Assembly (NCBI GenBank): GCA_020634575.1
Contig: JACKBM010000034.1
Location: forward strand, 1 to 64,000
From: Ardenticatenales bacterium
Lineage (GTDB): Bacteria; Chloroflexota; Anaerolineae; Promineifilales; Promineifilaceae
Direction: 5' to 3'
Length of the DNA stretch: 64,000 nucleotides
Positions 34,263 through 42,442 of this stretch are shown one piece after another. The position numbers and the translations under genes are program-made. Within the stretch, counting starts at the first letter, position 1. Every line of letters starts with the position of its first letter. The notes below the pieces were generated by a model. The model was not told where the DNA came from, did no database searches, and saw nothing but the letters and a program-made list of their open reading frames with translations.

Positions 34263-37200
34263 TGCCCCAGCCAAGCAAACATCCCGGCAGCCGCCTCATC
34301 CGCCATATCCAGCGGCGCAGCGGCACCGCCATCCTCTTTAGCGGTCAACTGCCGGCAGCCGATGAGATGCCCACGGCGGTGCCCGTCAGCCAGAGCCAGG
34401 CGGGCAACCCCGCCCAGCGCAACCAGATGCCGCTGAATGGCTTGCGGACCGTGACTACGGCAGCGCCGCACCCACATTCAACGGGAACTGGCCCGAACGT
34501 TTTGGCGCCAGCGGCCATCCAGCGGGCCGCCCTGAGCAGCCAGACGCCGGCTGCACCAACGCCGCCTCCGGCGAGCTGGTCCTCACCGCAACAGACGGCC
34601 CCAAACAATCTGGCGCAACGCAGTGGCCCCGTGCTCGCCCACAACCATGTTCCAGGCTACAGTCCAACCTTGGGCGCAGCCGGCGTTCAGCGGCAACTGC
34701 CACCGGCCGGTGCCCCCATTCTGCGCCAGCCGGCAGCAACCCCAGCCCAGGTCCCTGGCCAACTTACAACTAACGCCGCCAGCCCAGAGCCGGTTCAGCA
34801 CCAGGCCGCCCCGATAATGCGCCAGGCAAGTGCTGGCAGCAGCAACGAACAGCCCCCACCCACAGCCCCACATGCAGCGGGCTTCCCGGTTCAGCGCCAG
34901 GCCGCGCCTTTATTGCGCCAGCAGGTCGACCATCCAACCGGGCTCACAGCAAGTCCAACAGACCCTGCTGCAGCCTCGGCTGGAACGGGCGCAGCTGGAG
35001 CAGGTGCGGTGCAGCGTGAGGCTGATCCAGCCAGCGCCTTTCTGGCTCATGCCGCGGCGCCCCCATCGGCACAAGCCCAGCGTCATTTGGCCGACCCCGG
35101 CAGCGTGGCACCGTCAGCCAATCTGACCAGCGCCGGCGTCAGCAGCGTCCAGCGACAGCCCCAATTAGACGCGGCAGCTCCGCTGACCCCGACTCCGGGG
35201 CGAGCCGACAATGTGGGAGCTGGCGCGGTACAGCGCGAAACTGCACTGACAGTGCCCGCGACAGCACCGGCCGGACATGCCAGCCAGAACAACAGCGACC
35301 TGCAACGCCAGCCGTCGGCACACCCGGTGGCTCAGGCGACAACAAGCGCTGGCACCGCAAACAACCTCTCTGCGGGTACGTCAACGCAGGGTGACAACAG
35401 TGCTGTCAGCGCCACGTCAGGCCAGGCCGCCGGCGCAGCTGGATCGCTCCAGCGCGAGTTCAGCGCAGCGCCAGATTCAAGCCCAACAATGAGCGACTCG
35501 GCGCCAGACCCAGCACCAGCCAGCAGCGCGACGAGCGATCGCGGCGCTCAGCTGGCTGTGTTCCGGGCGGAGTCCAAAGAGGGAATGAGCAAGAATTGGG
35601 GCGGCATTTCCGCCGACCGCCAGTGGGAAGTGTTGCAACGGGTCAAAGCAATTGGCGAGAAATATGCCCAGCGGCGCGAAGCCGAAAAGGCGCAGGAGGC
35701 CGCCGCTGCTGAGGCCGCCCCAGCCGAACCGGAACGCCCCACCCGGCTTATGCGCCGCTCCCAGGTTATCGAGGTCGGCACCAGCAAGGGTGTGCCCAGC
35801 GGCCCGCTTGATCTGGCCACCACCCCGGTCGCCCAGCGCGAGACAGCGAACACGGCCCCCGCCAGCCCAGCGGCAACTAACAGCGCCCCAGTCCAGCACC
35901 AGCCTGAAGCAAGCGTGGAATCACCGCTTGCCCAACGCGCAGTCCAAGAAAATGACAGCGCCAGTGAAGCGACCAGCCCACACCACGAATCCGCGCAGGC
36001 CCAGATGGCGCAACCGCCTGCCTCGACAGGCGCAGCCCAGCGCCATTCTGAGCCATCACAACAAAGTGCGGCAACGCCTGCTGCGGTGCAGCTGTCACAG
36101 CACCCGGCCACGGCAACCTATAGCCAGCCAACCGGTCAAGCGGAAGGAAGCAACGCTGTGCAGCGCCAAACGACGACCGCCGTCAGCCAACCACACAGGC
36201 AGGCAGAGGGCGGTGAGGCCGTGCAGCGCCAGCCGGGAGTTCCTTCAGCCAGCTCAAGCAGCAACCGGCCGGTGCCCAGCAACGAGACTCTGGGACAGCC
36301 GCTCATGCAGCGCCAGGAAAGCGGGTCTGATTTTGCGCCCAGCCAGCGCCAGACTCAATCCAATGCTGAATCTGCAGCTGGCCAGCTGCCAACGAACCAG
36401 GCAGGGGTCTCCCCGGTTCAACGCCAGGCAGACACTGGACACCTTAGCCAGAATGATGGGCTGCCAGGCAGCGCCATTCAGCGACAGGCTGAGTCGGGCG
36501 GCGCGGCCGGGCCAGCGCTTGCGTCGGCTCATGCCATTCAGCGGCAGGGCGATGACAGCCGGCTGGGAACCGTGGCAGCGTCGCCAGCCGTGCAACGAGC
36601 TGTGACGCCAGCAGCCGCTGCGAGCTCACCAGCCACGAACGGCACCAACCAGGCGGCCACGGCGCCAGTAAACGACATAAGCTCATCAGCCACACCTGGC
36701 ACCAGCCATCCGGCAGCACGCCAGGCCGCCGTGTCCTCAGCGTCAGCTAATCACACAGTGGCGCGGCATCAGGCAGAAGTTGCCGGTGCGGGCGGACTTG
36801 AAGCAAGCAGTTCTACCGTAGCCACGCTAAATCGCTCCGCCCCACCTCATGAAGGCACTGGCCAGGCTGTACCGGCCGGTAACCAGCTCCCAGTGCAGCG
36901 CGCCGCACTTGCCCCGGAAACAGCTGAAACGCAGCTGCCAACACCCGGCGCCCCTGTAGCCACATCATTGCTGGCGCCAACCAATCCTGTCCAGCGGCAG
37001 AACGCCATGGCCAGTGGCCAGCCGCCGGTTGGCGCCGCGGCTGGCATCATTGGGCGGCACGCGCTCCAAAATGAGCCACCCGGCAGTCCAGAGGTGCCGC
37101 CACCGGGTGCGCAGAAGTCAGCCGTAGCCCGCAGCGCCGATCCAGCCGCGCTGGTCGAAGGGGTGCCCCCAGGCGGGCCGACCGGCTCCTCCATCCAGTT

Positions 37201-38296
37201 TGTACCGCCGACCCGTCCGCGGCCGGCAGCCGCCCAGCGCCAGCCTATTCAGCGCACGCCGGAACCAGCCGTCCAGCCGGCCAGCACCGACATCCCCACC
37301 GACTTTGGCCCCTTGCCGGCCGATCTGTGGCGGCACGTGGGCGTTGAGCCGCCTCAGCCCGAACCGGTGAGCAGCAGCCCATCTCAGCCTGTAGCCCAGC
37401 GCGCCCCGCTGGAAGAGGCATTGTTTGGCGATGCTGATCTGCCGCCTGAACCGGAGTTGGGCGAGATGATGCCACCGGCCGATTTTGCCGCGCCAGCCAC
37501 ACCTGACCTGTCCACTGGGACCGGCATGATGACTGGCGCAGCTGTGACGGGAACCGGCCGGATAACCATCACCGAAAACGAAGACAGCCTGCAAGCGCCC
37601 GCCCCCGTCATCCTCGAGCCGGGTGAAGGCCAGGCCGCCCTGGAGATGTTTGCCGAACAGCCTGAGCTGGAGAGCCTGGCGCCCGCCCAGAGTGGCGGCA
37701 GCGACGCCGGCATCCCGGTTTTTGCCAGTGCGGCGGAAGCGGAAAAAGTCGCCGCCAACCCGGTGCCAGTCACCCTCAGCGACCAGGCCACCGGCGCCAG
37801 CTTCACCGTCTTCACCGATGCTGACCGGCTGGACGACCTGGGCAGCGGCGCCGAGCCGGAAAATAGCGACGGCGTCCTGGCCGTTTACGCAGATGAAGAT
37901 CAGGCGGCGGAGATGTTTGCCAATCCGGTCGAGCTGTTTTGCCAGCTACCCGGCGAAAAAGGGCGCTTTCGCGTTTTTGCGGATGCGGACCTGATCGACG
38001 ATCTGCGCCTGGCCGCTGACACCCTGGAAGAAGGCGGCCTGCTCCAGGCTTTCGCCAGCGAGCGGGACGCTGCCGACAACTTCGCCGCCGTCAGCCGCAT
38101 CTTGCTCAAAGATGAGAGCAGCCAGACCGTCTACTTTGGCTTTGCCGACCGGGAAGCGCTGGATGATTTTCTGAGTACGGCGGAGCAGCATGAGGCGGAA
38201 CACCTGGTCAACGGGCTGGCCCGCCAGGTTTACCAGGGACTGCAACGCCAATTTGAGCTGGAACGTGAACGGCGCGGCGGGAGGTTGGGCCGATGA
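34259..38296 (+). CDS. Giant eCIS-locus protein with xQR repeats and C-terminal tandem repeats
   Basis: 1345 residues, not recognised. It starts in overlap with the tube 2 stop (ATGATG). Most of the protein is low-complexity Ala/Pro/Gln/Ser/Thr sequence with more than twenty short motifs of the form VQRQ, VQRE, IQRQ or AQRQ spaced about 20-50 residues apart. One more ordered island (RAESKEGMSKNWGGISADRQ) lies near residue 440. Residues about 1152-1315 form three 54-55-residue repeats with a VFADAD-LDDL core, and the end, LARQVYQGLQRQFELERERR, is helical. It lies between tube 2 and the LysM hub gene. Possibly a scaffold, cargo binder or secreted factor. It has no signal peptide. Confidence 0.8.
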   Translation: MMPQPSKHPGSRLIRHIQRRSGTAILFSGQLPAADEMPTAVPVSQSQAGNPAQRNQMPLNGLRTVTTAAPHPHSTGTGPNVLAPAAIQRAALSSQTPAAPTPPPASWSSPQQTAPNNLAQRSGPVLAHNHVPGYSPTLGAAGVQRQLPPAGAPILRQPAATPAQVPGQLTTNAASPEPVQHQAAPIMRQASAGSSNEQPPPTAPHAAGFPVQRQAAPLLRQQVDHPTGLTASPTDPAAASAGTGAAGAGAVQREADPASAFLAHAAAPPSAQAQRHLADPGSVAPSANLTSAGVSSVQRQPQLDAAAPLTPTPGRADNVGAGAVQRETALTVPATAPAGHASQNNSDLQRQPSAHPVAQATTSAGTANNLSAGTSTQGDNSAVSATSGQAAGAAGSLQREFSAAPDSSPTMSDSAPDPAPASSATSDRGAQLAVFRAESKEGMSKNWGGISADRQWEVLQRVKAIGEKYAQRREAEKAQEAAAAEAAPAEPERPTRLMRRSQVIEVGTSKGVPSGPLDLATTPVAQRETANTAPASPAATNSAPVQHQPEASVESPLAQRAVQENDSASEATSPHHESAQAQMAQPPASTGAAQRHSEPSQQSAATPAAVQLSQHPATATYSQPTGQAEGSNAVQRQTTTAVSQPHRQAEGGEAVQRQPGVPSASSSSNRPVPSNETLGQPLMQRQESGSDFAPSQRQTQSNAESAAGQLPTNQAGVSPVQRQADTGHLSQNDGLPGSAIQRQAESGGAAGPALASAHAIQRQGDDSRLGTVAASPAVQRAVTPAAAASSPATNGTNQAATAPVNDISSSATPGTSHPAARQAAVSSASANHTVARHQAEVAGAGGLEASSSTVATLNRSAPPHEGTGQAVPAGNQLPVQRAALAPETAETQLPTPGAPVATSLLAPTNPVQRQNAMASGQPPVGAAAGIIGRHALQNEPPGSPEVPPPGAQKSAVARSADPAALVEGVPPGGPTGSSIQFVPPTRPRPAAAQRQPIQRTPEPAVQPASTDIPTDFGPLPADLWRHVGVEPPQPEPVSSSPSQPVAQRAPLEEALFGDADLPPEPELGEMMPPADFAAPATPDLSTGTGMMTGAAVTGTGRITITENEDSLQAPAPVILEPGEGQAALEMFAEQPELESLAPAQSGGSDAGIPVFASAAEAEKVAANPVPVTLSDQATGASFTVFTDADRLDDLGSGAEPENSDGVLAVYADEDQAAEMFANPVELFCQLPGEKGRFRVFADADLIDDLRLAADTLEEGGLLQAFASERDAADNFAAVSRILLKDESSQTVYFGFADREALDDFLSTAEQHEAEHLVNGLARQVYQGLQRQFELERERRGGRLGR
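37712..38203 (+). repeat. Three tandem 54-55-residue protein repeats
   Basis: Units begin at 37712, 37874 and 38039 (residues 1152, 1206, 1261). Shared pattern: F(A)S/D-x2-xA...(A)NPV...VFADADxLDDL...E-x2-G, e.g. VFTDADRLDDLGSG, VFADADLIDDLRLA, GFADREALDDFLST. DNA identity is low, so the repeats are old and probably a folded domain. Confidence 0.75.
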
Positions 38297-39102
38297 GCAC
38301 CATCCAGCAGACCCGCGGCGGCCTGGTCCCCGCTCGCATCGTGCCCGTCAATGAGAATGGCAACGCGGTCGCCGGCCGCTTTGGCTACAACTCGTACGGC
38401 GAACCCAATCTGTACGGCCCGGAGTTGATCGTCAACTGCATGTTCAACCCGGAAGAGTACACCATCAAGAAAAAGAACAAATTTGAGACTGGCGGCACCG
38501 ACGCAGCCCACCGCAACGCCAAGAATTACAAACTGGAATACCAGACGGACAAGGTGGAACCGCGCACACTCACCCTGAGCGCGCTCTGGTTTGACACCAG
38601 CGAAGAGTTCCGCAGCGATGGCAGCCCCGTCGATGTGCGTACCTACACAAACCCGCTTTTTGAGTACGTGGAGCTGCAATCCATTCGCGGCACGGTCTTT
38701 GCCAGCTATCCCGGCAACCTGAATCCGCCGCCGCTGGCCGCTTTTGAGTGGGGCAGCTTCCGCTTTCTCGGCGCCATTGATTCGGTCAAGGTCGATTTCT
38801 CCCTGTTTGCCCCGGATGGCACCCCGATCCAGGCCAAGGCAACCGTTTCCTTCAAGGAGTTTCGCCACCGAATGGCCTATCCTAACCAGAACCCCAGCAG
38901 TGGCGCGGCCATGGCTGAGCGGCATTGGCATGTGCGCGCCGGCGACCGGCTGGACCGGATCGCGGCTGAAGTGTATGGCGATGCCAGCCTGTGGCGCCTG
39001 TTGGCCCGCCACAACGGCATCCATGACCCGCTGGCGCTGACGCCAGGGCAGCAGCTCAGCCTACCGGCGCGCTGGCAACTGCGCATGGAGGCCGCGACAT
39101 GA
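38293..39102 (+). CDS. eCIS baseplate hub adaptor with LysM domain (Pvc7-like)
   Basis: 269 residues. N-terminal CIS-tube domain (about 30-195: VNCMFNPEEYTIKKKNKF, PRTLTLSALWFDTSEEFR, PPLAAFEWGSFRFLGAIDSV) and a C-terminal LysM domain (about 215-262: RAGDRLDRIAAEVYGDASLW). Pvc7/Afp7 proteins link tube and spike in the baseplate. The start overlaps the previous stop (ATGA); the stop overlaps the next start (ATGA). Confidence 0.93.
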   Translation: MSTIQQTRGGLVPARIVPVNENGNAVAGRFGYNSYGEPNLYGPELIVNCMFNPEEYTIKKKNKFETGGTDAAHRNAKNYKLEYQTDKVEPRTLTLSALWFDTSEEFRSDGSPVDVRTYTNPLFEYVELQSIRGTVFASYPGNLNPPPLAAFEWGSFRFLGAIDSVKVDFSLFAPDGTPIQAKATVSFKEFRHRMAYPNQNPSSGAAMAERHWHVRAGDRLDRIAAEVYGDASLWRLLARHNGIHDPLALTPGQQLSLPARWQLRMEAAT

Positions 39103-40277
39103 CCTACAAAGGCGAATATTACGACGGCCACAACTTCAACATCTTTGCCGAGGAGCGCACCGACCCGGAAATCAATTTCTGGAGCGCCGATCATCTGCCG
39201 CAGGCGCTGAAAAACCGTTCCTGGGTTGGCCGGGACAAACATCATTATTGGTCGGCCCGCTGGACCAAGATTATCAACGGGCCGGGCCGCTACCGCTTTA
39301 GCTGCACGACCGATGACGGCATGCGCGTCGCCGTGGATGGCGGCTACGTCATCAATGCCTGGTGGGCCCAGGGACCTACCAACTACAGCGCTGAGCGCTA
39401 TCTCTCTTCCGGGCCGCACACCGTCGTCATCGAATTTTTCCAGGTCAAAGGTCCCTACCGGGCCTATTTCAACTTCGAACGCATTGGCGCCCAGGATGAG
39501 AATGAGGCGCAGCAGAACTGGGAGCTGGTGAACCGGCCGGGTCCGGAGACGGCCGGTGGCCTGCAGCCCGCCCGCCTGTTTGAAGCAGACGAAGAGGGCA
39601 ACCCAATTGTGGCCGGCGGCGCCTACGAGATTTTCTACTGCCAGTTCAATCCGGAAACCTATTCGATCCAGAAAGACAGCAAATTCAATTTCACCGGCAA
39701 ATTTGCCCAGAATCGCAACTACGCTTTCAACTACGAGACCAGCAAGGTGGAGCCAGGCAAACTGGCCATCAAAGAGCTCTGGTTTGATACCAGCGAGCAG
39801 ACCGACCCCAGCGGGCGGCCGTTCGACGTGCGCCGTTACACCGACAAACTAATGGCCTTTGCCGAATCCGCGACGACGCATTACGAGGGGAGTTTTTCCT
39901 CCACTACCGGAGCGATGGGGCCGCCCCCCAAGGTCGCTTTTCAATGGGGGCCGGTACTTTTCCTGGGCATCATCGAAAGCCTGACGGTCAAATTCACCCA
40001 TTTTCATAGCGACGGCACACCGTTACGGGCCAAAGCAACGCTGAACATGAAAGAGTTCCGCATGCGCAAAGCGTACCCGCGCCAGAACCCAACCAGCGGC
40101 AGTGACGAAGAACTCCATTCGATCTGGCGGGTCACGCACGGCGAACGTCTAGACACCATCGCCGCCCGGGTGTATGGCGATGCGACCTACTGGCGGCTTA
40201 TCGCCCGCCACAACGCCATCCAGGATCCCCTTGATTTGGTGCCTGGTCAGCTCCTGCAACTGCCTGAGGTCCAGTGA
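39099..40277 (+). CDS. PA14-containing second LysM hub protein (Pvc7-like fusion)
   Basis: 392 residues. Residues 1-130 are a PA14-like beta domain (YKGEYYDGHNFNIFAEERTD, SWVGRDKHHYWSARWTKII, FSCTTDDGMRVAVDGGYVI), a fold often binding carbohydrate. A CIS-tube domain follows at about 150-330 (CQFNPETYSIQKDSKFNF, KLAIKELWFDTSEQTDP, PPKVAFQWGPVLFLGIIESL) and a LysM domain at about 340-390. It is a paralogue of the gene at 38293, so a PA14 domain has been added to one hub copy. It is tightly coupled to both neighbours. Confidence 0.9.
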   Translation: MTYKGEYYDGHNFNIFAEERTDPEINFWSADHLPQALKNRSWVGRDKHHYWSARWTKIINGPGRYRFSCTTDDGMRVAVDGGYVINAWWAQGPTNYSAERYLSSGPHTVVIEFFQVKGPYRAYFNFERIGAQDENEAQQNWELVNRPGPETAGGLQPARLFEADEEGNPIVAGGAYEIFYCQFNPETYSIQKDSKFNFTGKFAQNRNYAFNYETSKVEPGKLAIKELWFDTSEQTDPSGRPFDVRRYTDKLMAFAESATTHYEGSFSSTTGAMGPPPKVAFQWGPVLFLGIIESLTVKFTHFHSDGTPLRAKATLNMKEFRMRKAYPRQNPTSGSDEELHSIWRVTHGERLDTIAARVYGDATYWRLIARHNAIQDPLDLVPGQLLQLPEVQ

Positions 40278-40282
40278 TATAG

Positions 40283-41944
40283 ATGACAGTCCAGTTTTCC
40301 AGCCCCCTCTATATCAAGATCGATGGCCAGATGGCGGACGACATCCTGATGGGTAATGTCATCCAGCTGCTGGTAGACCAGCATTGCCAGCTACCGGACC
40401 TATTCCAGATCCGGCTGAGCGACCCGGGCTTTCATTACATCGACAGCGGCTATTTTGAGCTGGGCACTGCCGTGGAAATCGGCTCTTTTTCGGCCGACGA
40501 AGAGCCCGTGCCGCTGATTTTCGGCGAGGTGACCTCGCTTGAGCCGGAATTTACTGCCGGGACGGCCCCATTCCTGGTGGTACGGGGCTTTGACCGTTCT
40601 CATCGGCTTTATCGCGAACTTAAGAGCCGGGCGTTTGTCAACGTCAAGGACAGCGACCTGGCCCAGCAGATCGCCAACGAGGCCGGTTTGCAGACCAACA
40701 TTCAGGCCACCCGGCTCGTCTACGAGCACATTTTGCAGCACAACGAGAGTGATCTGGCCCTGCTCCAGGCCCGGGCCGCACGCATCGGCTACCTCTGTTT
40801 TGTCTCACAACAGACGCTGCATTTTCATCCGCCGGGCCAGGGTAGCGGACAGGAGGTTGGCCTGACCTGGGGTGAAAACAACCTCGAGGTGCGGCCACGT
40901 CTGTCGGCAGCCGACCAGGTCGACGAACTCGTCGTGCGCGGCTGGGACCCGGAAAAGCAGGTGCCACTGGTTGGCCAGGCCCAGGGGCCGGAGCTGTTGC
41001 CAGCCATCGAGATGGCCGGGGCCGCCGACGAGCAGCGACACAGTTTTGGGAGCAACCGGGCGATCGTCGTCGCGGAACAGGTTCACAGCCAGGCCGAGGC
41101 TGACATTCTGGCGCGGGCGGCTTTGACGGCGCGCAGCGGCAGCTTTGTCGAGCTGAGCGGGCAGGTGTTCCGCCGGCCGGATGTCCAGGCTGGCTGCACG
41201 ATAGCCCTGGCGGGGATTGGCGAGCGTTTTTCCGGCCGGTATCTCGTCTCCCAGGCCAGCCACATTTACGATGGCGCCAGCGGCCTGCAAACGGAGTTCC
41301 AGGTGCAGGGGCTGCGGCGAGGGCTGCTGGCGGACTCGCTGGCCAACGGCAGTCCAGCTGAGCAGGCCGGCGTGATGATCGCCATCGTCACCAACAACAA
41401 CGACCCCAACCAGAGCGGCCGGGTCAAGCTGAAATATCCCTGGCTGACCGACAACGCTGAGAGCTTCTGGGCCCGGGTGCTCGCACCCGGCGACGTCGCC
41501 CTGACGCCGGCGGTGGGCGAAGAGGTGCTGGTGAGTTTTGAGAATGGGGATTTGAACCGGCCGGTCGTCCTCGGCAAATTACCCCGCCCCTCAGCCGATA
41601 GTGGCGGGAGCGATGAGGGCCAGAACCCGGCCGACAGTCGTCGCTTTGTCAGCCGCGCCGGCCACCTCATCGAACTGGACGATGGCCAGCGCAAACGCAT
41701 CGCCATCGCCAGCCAGGCCGGGCACCGGCTGGAGCTGGATGACAGTGGCGGGCAGATCACCATCCAGACCAAAAACGGCCTCTCTTTCACGCTGAACGAC
41801 AACGGCCGGGCGGTCACCATCAACAGCAATGGGGTCATCAAGCTGGCCGCCAGCAGCAATCTCGAACTCAGTGCCAATGGCAACGTCAGCATTCGCGCCG
41901 GGGCGCAGCTTAGCCTACAAGGCGCCATGGTCAACATTAACTAG
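40283..41944 (+). CDS. eCIS spike protein, VgrG/Pvc8-like
   Basis: 553 residues. Residues about 1-340: gp27/late-control-D-like hub (LYIKIDGQMADDILMGNVIQ ... FEDRSHRLYR-like region FDRSHRLYRELKSRAF). Residues about 365-440: gp5 OB fold (VMIAIVTNNNDPNQSGRVKL). The C-terminal third is a triple beta-helix type spike (ITIQTKNGLSFTLNDNGRAV, NLELSANGNVSIRAGAQLSL). Trimerises to form the piercing tip support. No fused effector domain is seen. ATG 40283 lies 6 bases after the hub stop. Confidence 0.93.
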   Translation: MTVQFSSPLYIKIDGQMADDILMGNVIQLLVDQHCQLPDLFQIRLSDPGFHYIDSGYFELGTAVEIGSFSADEEPVPLIFGEVTSLEPEFTAGTAPFLVVRGFDRSHRLYRELKSRAFVNVKDSDLAQQIANEAGLQTNIQATRLVYEHILQHNESDLALLQARAARIGYLCFVSQQTLHFHPPGQGSGQEVGLTWGENNLEVRPRLSAADQVDELVVRGWDPEKQVPLVGQAQGPELLPAIEMAGAADEQRHSFGSNRAIVVAEQVHSQAEADILARAALTARSGSFVELSGQVFRRPDVQAGCTIALAGIGERFSGRYLVSQASHIYDGASGLQTEFQVQGLRRGLLADSLANGSPAEQAGVMIAIVTNNNDPNQSGRVKLKYPWLTDNAESFWARVLAPGDVALTPAVGEEVLVSFENGDLNRPVVLGKLPRPSADSGGSDEGQNPADSRRFVSRAGHLIELDDGQRKRIAIASQAGHRLELDDSGGQITIQTKNGLSFTLNDNGRAVTINSNGVIKLAASSNLELSANGNVSIRAGAQLSLQGAMVNIN

Positions 41945-41955
41945 AGGTATTTTCG

Positions 41956-42354
41956 ATGGCACACAGCATTGTCGGACGCGGACTCACCTTCCCCCTGGGC
42001 ATCAACAGCCAGGGCGGTTTTGCCCTGACCTCGTTTCGCAGCGAGCTGGAGCAGGCGATCGCCATCATCCTGGCGACGACGCCGGGGGAGCGGGTGATGC
42101 GGCCACGCTTCGGTTCGCGGCTCAATGAGCTGCTGTACGAACCCAACAATTCGCGCACCGCGGCTCTGGCCGAACAATACGTCGAAGACGCGCTGGCGAT
42201 GTGGGAACCGCGCATTCGGGTGATCGGCGTGACGGCCACGCCTGACCCACGGGATGAGAGCATCCTGCGCCTGGCCATCGAATACGAAACCAAGGGAACG
42301 CTGGACCGGCGCAGCCTGGTCTACCCCTTTTACACGATTCCCGAGAACGAATAA
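41956..42354 (+). CDS. Baseplate wedge protein gp25-like (Pvc9)
   Basis: 132 residues, GPW/gp25 family: QGGFALTSFRSELEQAIAII, TTPGERVMRPRFGSRLNELL. gp25 joins the sheath to the baseplate wedge and is one of the universal CIS components. RBS CTAGAGGTATTTTCG precedes the ATG. A hairpin element lies between this gene and gpJ. Confidence 0.94.
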   Translation: MAHSIVGRGLTFPLGINSQGGFALTSFRSELEQAIAIILATTPGERVMRPRFGSRLNELLYEPNNSRTAALAEQYVEDALAMWEPRIRVIGVTATPDPRDESILRLAIEYETKGTLDRRSLVYPFYTIPENE

Positions 42355-42360
42355 GAGGCT

Positions 42361-42427
42361 TTGCCACGAAGGGCGCAAATTTTCGCCAAAAAATTCGCGA
42401 AAATCTGCGCCATCTGCGGCCAAACTT
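42361..42427. repeat. Intergenic imperfect hairpin before gpJ
   Basis: Outer arms (TTGCCACGAAGGGCGCA / TGCGCCATCTGCGGCCAA) and inner TTTTCGC/GCGAAAA pair imperfectly in 60 bases. It lies inside the otherwise compact eCIS operon, with similar layout to elements at 10081 and 46359. Confidence 0.6.
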
Positions 42428-42442
42428 CTCCTGGAGCTCTGC

